A DNA stretch of 64,000 nt from Stenopsyche tienmushanensis. Lineage: Eukaryota > Arthropoda > Insecta > Trichoptera > Stenopsychidae. Location: NCBI GenBank assembly GCA_008973525.1, contig WACJ01000314.1, positions 186,001 to 250,000 on the forward strand, in the 5' to 3' direction. The notes under the pieces were generated by a model. The model had not been told where the DNA came from. It saw only the letters and a list, made by a program, of their open reading frames with translations, and ran no database searches. Made by a program: the position numbers and the translations under genes. This document shows positions 60,401 to 64,000 of this stretch, in pieces; within the stretch, counting starts at the first letter, position 1, and each line of letters opens with the position of its first letter.

Positions 60401-63400
60401 GAATTAAATAAAATAGCAATGTGAGAATCGCGCCCCAAAACACACGCACAAAAAATGGTCGCATATAAAATTATTTTCAGCATTCGTTAAAAGTGTCCTG
60501 ATTATGATAATGATTTGGCATATAATTTATTTAAATGACGATCATTGGTAATAATACATCAACAATGTCAATTGCTATGATTTCAAAATTATTAAATATC
60601 AGAAGTCCGCACGATTTTGAAATTTGCAATGAAGTTCAATTATTAATTTTGGTTATTTTTTCATAAACTTAATAAATGGCTTAAGAAAGAGATGTGTCTT
60701 TTGATGTTTCTATATATTGCCTCTCGTTTTCAGATAATTTTGATTAATAAGATTTATTTTTATGTGCTTTGATTTTGAAGTGATCAAAATTTTCTCAGTC
60801 GATTTTGTCAAAGATGCTGCATAGCAGCTTGAATATTAGCCGAAATAATTCAGCTAATAACCGGTAGATGGCAGGCGTTGTACCGTTTGGATATAATTTA
60901 GAACAGGTGCGCTGTCTGTTCCGAGAAACGGACGAATTACATTTCATCCTTTTATGTATACGCACTCGTACCAGTTCGGGTGATGCGATTGGACGTCAAG
61001 TTTCCACGGGGCGTGTCTGCGCGTACAAGGGAAGCTTGAACACACCCACGCCCGAGAGCAATATTGACCTGTTTCCATTGTACGACAACCCAATGCGTAA
61101 AACAATGATACCATGTAAAATTACCGCATAAAATTATTTTTTCTATAACATTCATAAAGCTTATCGTTTTGATAACGCATCATTTATTTCCCAGCTTTGA
61201 TCATTTGCTTAAAAATATCTCAAGAAATCAATATTCTAAATGGATCGCGTTGCTACATTAAAATGCTTCTATGAAAACATTTAAGGGAAGTCTGATTTAA
61301 CACAAGTTTACGCCGAGTCGCGCAATTTCTGCGCCTCTAAGTAAATCCGCCAATGTAAATACACTCGGACCTCGTATAGTACAGTTATATGGTTCCGCAA
61401 AAACGTCATGTAATACAAGGTTTGAAGTTTATACAAAATTAGAGTTGGCGTTCCAAAAAAATATCGAATATTGTTTATAAAAGTATGTACTTTTTTTTTT
61501 TTAATAAACACTAAAAGCTTTAATAACATATAATACAATTCATTCATCATCGTTATCACTTATAATTCTAAATGTTTTATTCTTTTTCGAGATCTCTTGT
61601 GAGTTTCCATCATCAAAGAACTCTGGAGTATTTCTGGGTTTAACTTTCAAAAATCCGGTGATAAGCGATTTAGCGTATAAATCTTTACGTATTTCATTAT
61701 ATGGTTCCAAAATCTGTTGTAATTCTCTCTTGGATTTTATTATATTGAATATAAGCTTTAAATATTGAAATTATACCTTGGCCGATGGTATTTATTTAAT
61801 TATGTATATTTTTCCCTCAAACCGTGTTATAAAAAACTTGCAACTAGGGAATCCAATCCCGGGATCTCGGACAGTTGTAGGTGCTCAAAAATCCCGGGAT
61901 TAGTAAACGCAATCCCGAAAAAATCGGGATTAAATGTTTTATTTATCAGAAATCGTACACCTCACTAGCACGATGAAGGCTATTAAATCGAGACATCGAG
62001 AAATCTGGACGCTTGGAAACAGTGGCGTAACTACTAATTGGTGAGCTTAGGTGACGCTTAGGGGCAGTAACTGTCTAATCTATGTATACATATATACAGT
62101 ACATATATGTTTTTCAAATTGTTATATTAACCTTTTTTTCACCGGTGATGTATTTACTACACCTCGACTCTAATAATGGGAATATTGATATGAAATATAA
62201 TAGATACGGGGATCATAATTTTTGTATTCCTCCGTAATATAACTACGAATCACATCAAAGTATTATAGTGCTTATTTATTCATCTGCAGCGACGGAAATA
62301 AATAATTTGTCGGAAAATCGGGAATTTTGCGAGCTTTAGTCCGTGTCTCAGGAGAAAGGAATTTTATCAGTCACATTGATGGTGTGAATTATATAAAACC
62401 GGTACATTGGAAGACTATGGCTCTACCTACAGAATGGTTTAAAAATTATTTCTTACCAGAAGTAGAAATATATGGAGCAGAAAGCTTTGGATTTTAAAGT
62501 TCTTTTAATCCTCGACAATGTGAAGGTATTGTTTCTTCCACCAAATATAACAACCGTCATTCTGCTATTGGATCAAGCAGTATTGCCTGGATGTGTCACA
62601 ATCAATGCAATAATTGAAACGGTGTTGATATCAGCTGAAGTCGTTAATTTGGCGAGTAGAGGGATTTGATACCTTTAACCAAAGTTATATCGAGGAATTA
62701 CTTATAGATGATACTTATAAGTGACGATGGTAGTATCGATTTAACTCTGAATACTGACAAAGAACCAGAAAACGATGACAAGGTGGAAAAATCAGTTACG
62801 GTTCGAAGATTTTAAGTTTTTATGCCTTATTGGTTTCCTGATTTTTTATTAATTTTTTTTTGTGCAATAAAGCTGTTTCAAAGTTATGCAAATCAATGGA
62901 ATGCATCTTTTATGTAAGTCATAGCTTTTTTGTGCAGCTTTCCGTGGAAATAATCTGTGCAACACGCTTTTCGCAAAAAATATTCGAAGTTGTGTTGATA
63001 TGGTTTCTGCATCCATTAGAAATTTAAAAAAATAACTTTAAATGCTTTCTGCAAAAAGATGTGGCCGGAAGAAATCTTGGGAGAAAAATTTAAACCACCA
63101 ATAGAAGATAAATTAGAGTTTTTTTTAAATAGAAAATGATCCCATAACGGGGGAAGAACCAAATTCAAGGGGGAATTATAGAATGTTTTGGACCCCTTAT
63201 TTGGACCAGAAGACAAACTTAAACAACTATGGTCACGGTCCGACCGCCAAAGAGCTGTTCTGACTATTCCCATACTACAATTTTTTGGAACCTATTATGG
63301 ATCTTATGGACTATGAAACCATTTGATCTTATTTATATAAACCTGAATATGATATCTGACTTTCACCTATTTTTTCCAGCTATGTCTATTTTTTTCTAGT

Positions 63401-63735
63401 TTGCTACCAGTCTGACTAATTTAATATTGTTTGATTATGCCCGTACCTACTACTTTTGGGTTAATTTTAAATATCAAAATTTTTAACACGACTAATGCGA
63501 ATAATGCATTCGAGATGACATAAAGTAAGCGAGAAATCGCTGTTTTCAAGTTTAATCATTGATCATAAAACTAATGCAATCAAACAATAGCACAGAATAA
63601 ACGTTAGGTAAACATATCAACGCCAATATTCAAACATAATTAACCAAATCATGGATTAATACAATATTGGTACGTACCTGAAGATTTTTCGCACGAGTCG
63701 TCCGAGATTTCAATTACTTTTTCCTTTTTCTCCAT
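51448..63735 (-). CDS. Spliced acidic repeat protein, about 1104 residues, four coding exons
   Basis: Minus-strand exons 63735-63678, 60029-59981, 55753-55679 and 54580-51448 each have AG before and GT after, and their phases agree (1,2,2). Conceptual joining stays open to the stop at 51448. The start MEKKEKVIEISDDSCEKSS is a SUMO-interaction-like motif with an acidic tail. Exon 3 carries PPAKKCKL, a basic NLS-like run. The large exon is Ser, Asp, Asn, Gln, Glu rich, without Trp-rich or folded domains, and should be disordered. It holds 38 SRQDSxx heptads, set inside a 28-residue repeat (DEEIS...P-x-SNN-x-E-x-VSPN). It ends LLELSDSD. A pyrimidine tract and CAG directly precede the ATG, so a 5' UTR exon lies upstream. 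The GTG-initiated 1039-codon frame seen alone is only the last exon. Nuclear location and SUMO binding are inference; I do not recognise a family. Confidence 0.8.
51500..52365 (-). repeat. 84-bp coding repeat (28 residues), about ten units
   Basis: Consensus REQTNDEEISHHPKPISNN followed by PEDVSPNSN, 28 residues per unit. Five central units are nearly identical; the C-terminal three are diverged (EEMTNHPSPDSS-like and later). Three more units sit at about 53345-53580, on the other side of the heptad block, so the heptads interrupt one original array. Each unit has casein-kinase-2-like Ser/acid contexts. Confidence 0.85.
52471..53268 (-). repeat. 21-bp coding minisatellite: 38 units of SRQDSxx
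   Basis: 798 bp, exactly 38 x 21 with no indel. Variants: SRQDSGN (most), SRQDSDN, SRQDLDH, SRQDSGI, SRQDSDD, SRHDSDN, SRQNSDN. Unit strings repeat at a higher order: units 8-14 equal units 30-36, and units 1-6 resemble 23-28, so blocks were duplicated. The array has no stop in several frames on both strands, which creates long shadow frames such as one of 318 codons on the plus strand. Confidence 0.95.
54717..55280 (-). mobile_element. Long-TIR DDE element, truncated copy in intron 3 of the repeat protein gene
   Basis: One side has aagaaatccagcggtgtcag and gatctggggaccgtgcgagc (minus strand RSPDLTPLDFF-type motif). The other side ends with the family TIR (acataggg, cctatgtgtgaaacttagcg, ccatgtgctgaacaccctt) as in 4727-6458. 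The left TIR is missing. Confidence 0.7.
55281..55660. other. Intron 3 remainder with a piggyBac-like end
   Basis: TTAACCTGTTAAATGCCAAC with gactcaccggcgagtcgca at about 55491-55535 resembles piggyBac-type termini that carry a short palindrome after TTAA. Weak evidence. Confidence 0.3.
55754..56189. other. Intron 2 sequence with a hAT-like end
   Basis: At about 55977-56025 tgggcgcccgcaggtagggg caaggagggg resembles a hAT-type terminal region. Otherwise nothing. Confidence 0.3.
56190..56820 (+). mobile_element. Mariner-type remnant in intron 2 of the repeat protein gene
   Basis: Plus-strand pieces across several frames: GRPSMIFDEFVQKI, then DSIVTEDEK (first catalytic region, usually TGDE), then GIQNLVSWLQKCLDLDGDYV EK near the end, followed by a terminus-like ttactttttggatgaccctc at 56787. 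The interior is deleted and frameshifted. Confidence 0.75.
56821..57145. other. Intronic, nothing identified
   Basis: No supported feature was seen. Confidence 0.35.
57146..57330. mobile_element. hAT-like MITE (CGTAAC family), left end
   Basis: Preserves the full left terminus cagagccgtaactagggtat and tgaagcgcccgtggcaagta, then cccaaaagtgcccgacctaa as in 10147. The right part is lost. Confidence 0.65.
57331..58372. other. Intronic, nothing identified
   Basis: AT-rich without exon-like frames. Confidence 0.35.
58373..59354. mobile_element. Possible piggyBac-type MITE with TTAA at both ends
   Basis: TTAACCTTTTGCAGACGTAT at 58373 and, inverted, TTAACCTTTTGCGGTCGTTT at about 59333-59352 share the terminal TTAACCTTTTGC-G-CGT pattern. 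TTAA is the piggyBac target. The 0.98-kb interior is non-coding and holds a nested hAT-like MITE and a second inner repeat (gagagcagacatacgaccgg against gagagtagacaaacgaccgc). Confidence 0.45.
58513..58810. mobile_element. hAT-like MITE (cgcggaccccc family)
   Basis: Ends cagcggttcgtaaaccggg and aagtttaagaaccgctg are inverted repeats. The interior carries gggggtccgcgaggcc and acggggtccgcg motifs typical of the family. The flanking duplication is unclear. Confidence 0.75.
59600..59853. mobile_element. hAT-like MITE with 8-bp target duplication
   Basis: Ends cagcggttcttaaactttt and tttaaaaaccgctg are inverted. Flanks TATCAGTG (59592-59599) and TATCAGAG (59854-59861) agree at 7 of 8 bases, as expected for a hAT insertion. 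The interior has ttttcgcggacccccagc. Confidence 0.8.
60030..60860. other. Intron 1 of the repeat protein gene, nothing identified
   Basis: No recognisable repeat or exon on either strand. Confidence 0.35.
60861..61135 (+). other. GC-richer intronic patch with an 87-codon open frame
   Basis: The plus frame 60868-61131 (MAGVVPFGYNLEQVRCLFRE start) stands out by base composition (cggacgtcaagtttccacgg ggcgtgtc). It has no recognisable domain. It could be an internal promoter, enhancer, or an old insertion. Confidence 0.25.
61345..61800 (-). mobile_element. Pogo/Tigger-like piece
   Basis: ctcggacctcgtatagtaca resembles the terminus at 16587. The minus strand encodes SKRELQQILEPYNEIRKDLY, then FLKVKPRNTPEFFDDG and an acidic tail ending SDNDDE before a stop, possibly the C-terminal tail of a transposase. 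The assignment is tentative. Confidence 0.4.
61845..62386 (+). mobile_element. hAT element copy E, left part
   Basis: Starts TAGGGAATCCAATCCCGGG and follows copy C through ggggcagtaactgtctaatc and catctgcagcgacggaaata to cagtcacattgatggtg. There it is replaced by Tigger sequence, so the hATC end and right TIR are missing. Confidence 0.85.
62387..62820 (+). pseudogene. Tigger/pogo transposase fragment
   Basis: Frameshifted plus-strand pieces: WFKNYFLPEVEIYG-type, then DFKVLLILDNVKVLFLPPNI TTVILLLDQAV. These correspond to the second and third catalytic regions of pogo/Tigger transposases, but the usual NAPGHP after LxxDN is deleted. Related to, but distinct from, 13220-13693. Confidence 0.75.
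62821..63677. other. Intron 1, nothing firmly identified
   Basis: A minus frame at 63016-63273 has no recognised domain; the rest is AT-rich. Confidence 0.35.
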
Positions 63736-64000
63736 CTGCACAAAAAATGTTTATTATATAAAAATATACACTATAAACAATATAATCATTTACAGCTTGA
63801 TTTAAAAGAAAATAAAGCCAAAAGCCTTGAGTATAAGTTTGGGTGAACATATGTGGCGAATAGTATTTTGGAAAACACACAGCCAACAAAGAAAAATGTA
63901 CGAAACTATAGTTATTTGAGTGCAGTAATATTAATGTGTGTATGTAATAATATTGATGATCGACGATCTTAGGATAGCCCGAATGAAATCTTGTTGCTAA
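63736..64000. other. Upstream of the repeat protein start; splice acceptor adjoining the ATG
   Basis: On the minus strand cattttttgtgcag immediately precedes ATG at 63735, a good acceptor with pyrimidine tract. A 5' UTR exon (or an upstream coding exon in phase 0) is therefore expected here or beyond the right edge. I could not identify it. Confidence 0.5.

Overview
This is an AT-rich, intron-containing, transposon-dense animal sequence, most likely an arthropod and probably an insect. Four things point that way. Introns are GT..AG and genes are split into small exons. Mariner, hAT, pogo/Tigger, piggyBac-like, jockey-like and LTR remnants are everywhere. The one very conserved protein (eIF4A3) is of metazoan type. 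There are no bacterial signals such as operons or ribosome binding sites. Species cannot be named from the sequence alone.

Layout. The left edge (1-110, minus strand) holds the possible acidic N-terminus of a gene running off the window. From 0.5 to 35.5 kb the window is essentially a transposon graveyard: a tandem duplication, at least two mariner copies sharing one internal deletion, a long-TIR DDE element with a tandemly amplified transposase motif, nested hAT elements (one complete with an 8-bp target duplication), a solo LTR with a 4-bp target duplication, pogo/Tigger, Helitron-like and jockey pieces. One TATA-box promoter-like block with a splice donor (18.7 kb) stands out from that background.

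Gene-bearing core. At 36.1-37.2 kb (+) lies a four-exon multi-membrane protein that fits a rhodopsin-like GPCR through TM6, with no TM7 exon visible. Facing it at 38.6-42.6 kb (-) is a five-exon procollagen galactosyltransferase (COLGALT/GLT25D) gene whose C-terminal GT25 half is not found. Both convergent genes therefore lack their 3' exons at the same place. Head-to-head with COLGALT, at 43.5-44.8 kb (+), is an uninterrupted, complete eIF4A3 (exon-junction-complex DEAD-box helicase).

Right part. 44.8-51.4 kb is non-coding, with a piggyBac-like fragment, a 126-bp minisatellite and a mariner remnant. From 51.4 to 63.7 kb (-) I reconstructed a spliced gene of four coding exons. Three are small exons not evident as long ORFs, and all exon phases match. 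It encodes a ~1104-residue acidic, Ser/Asp/Asn-rich, presumably disordered protein. It carries 38 perfect-length copies of a seven-residue SRQDSxx repeat embedded in a 28-residue repeat array, and SUMO-interaction-like motifs at both ends. Its introns hold more mariner, hAT, piggyBac-like and Tigger debris.

There is no sign that the genes form a common pathway. The best candidates for something undescribed are the spliced repeat protein, the atypical GPCR-like gene, and the shared 3' loss of two convergent genes.
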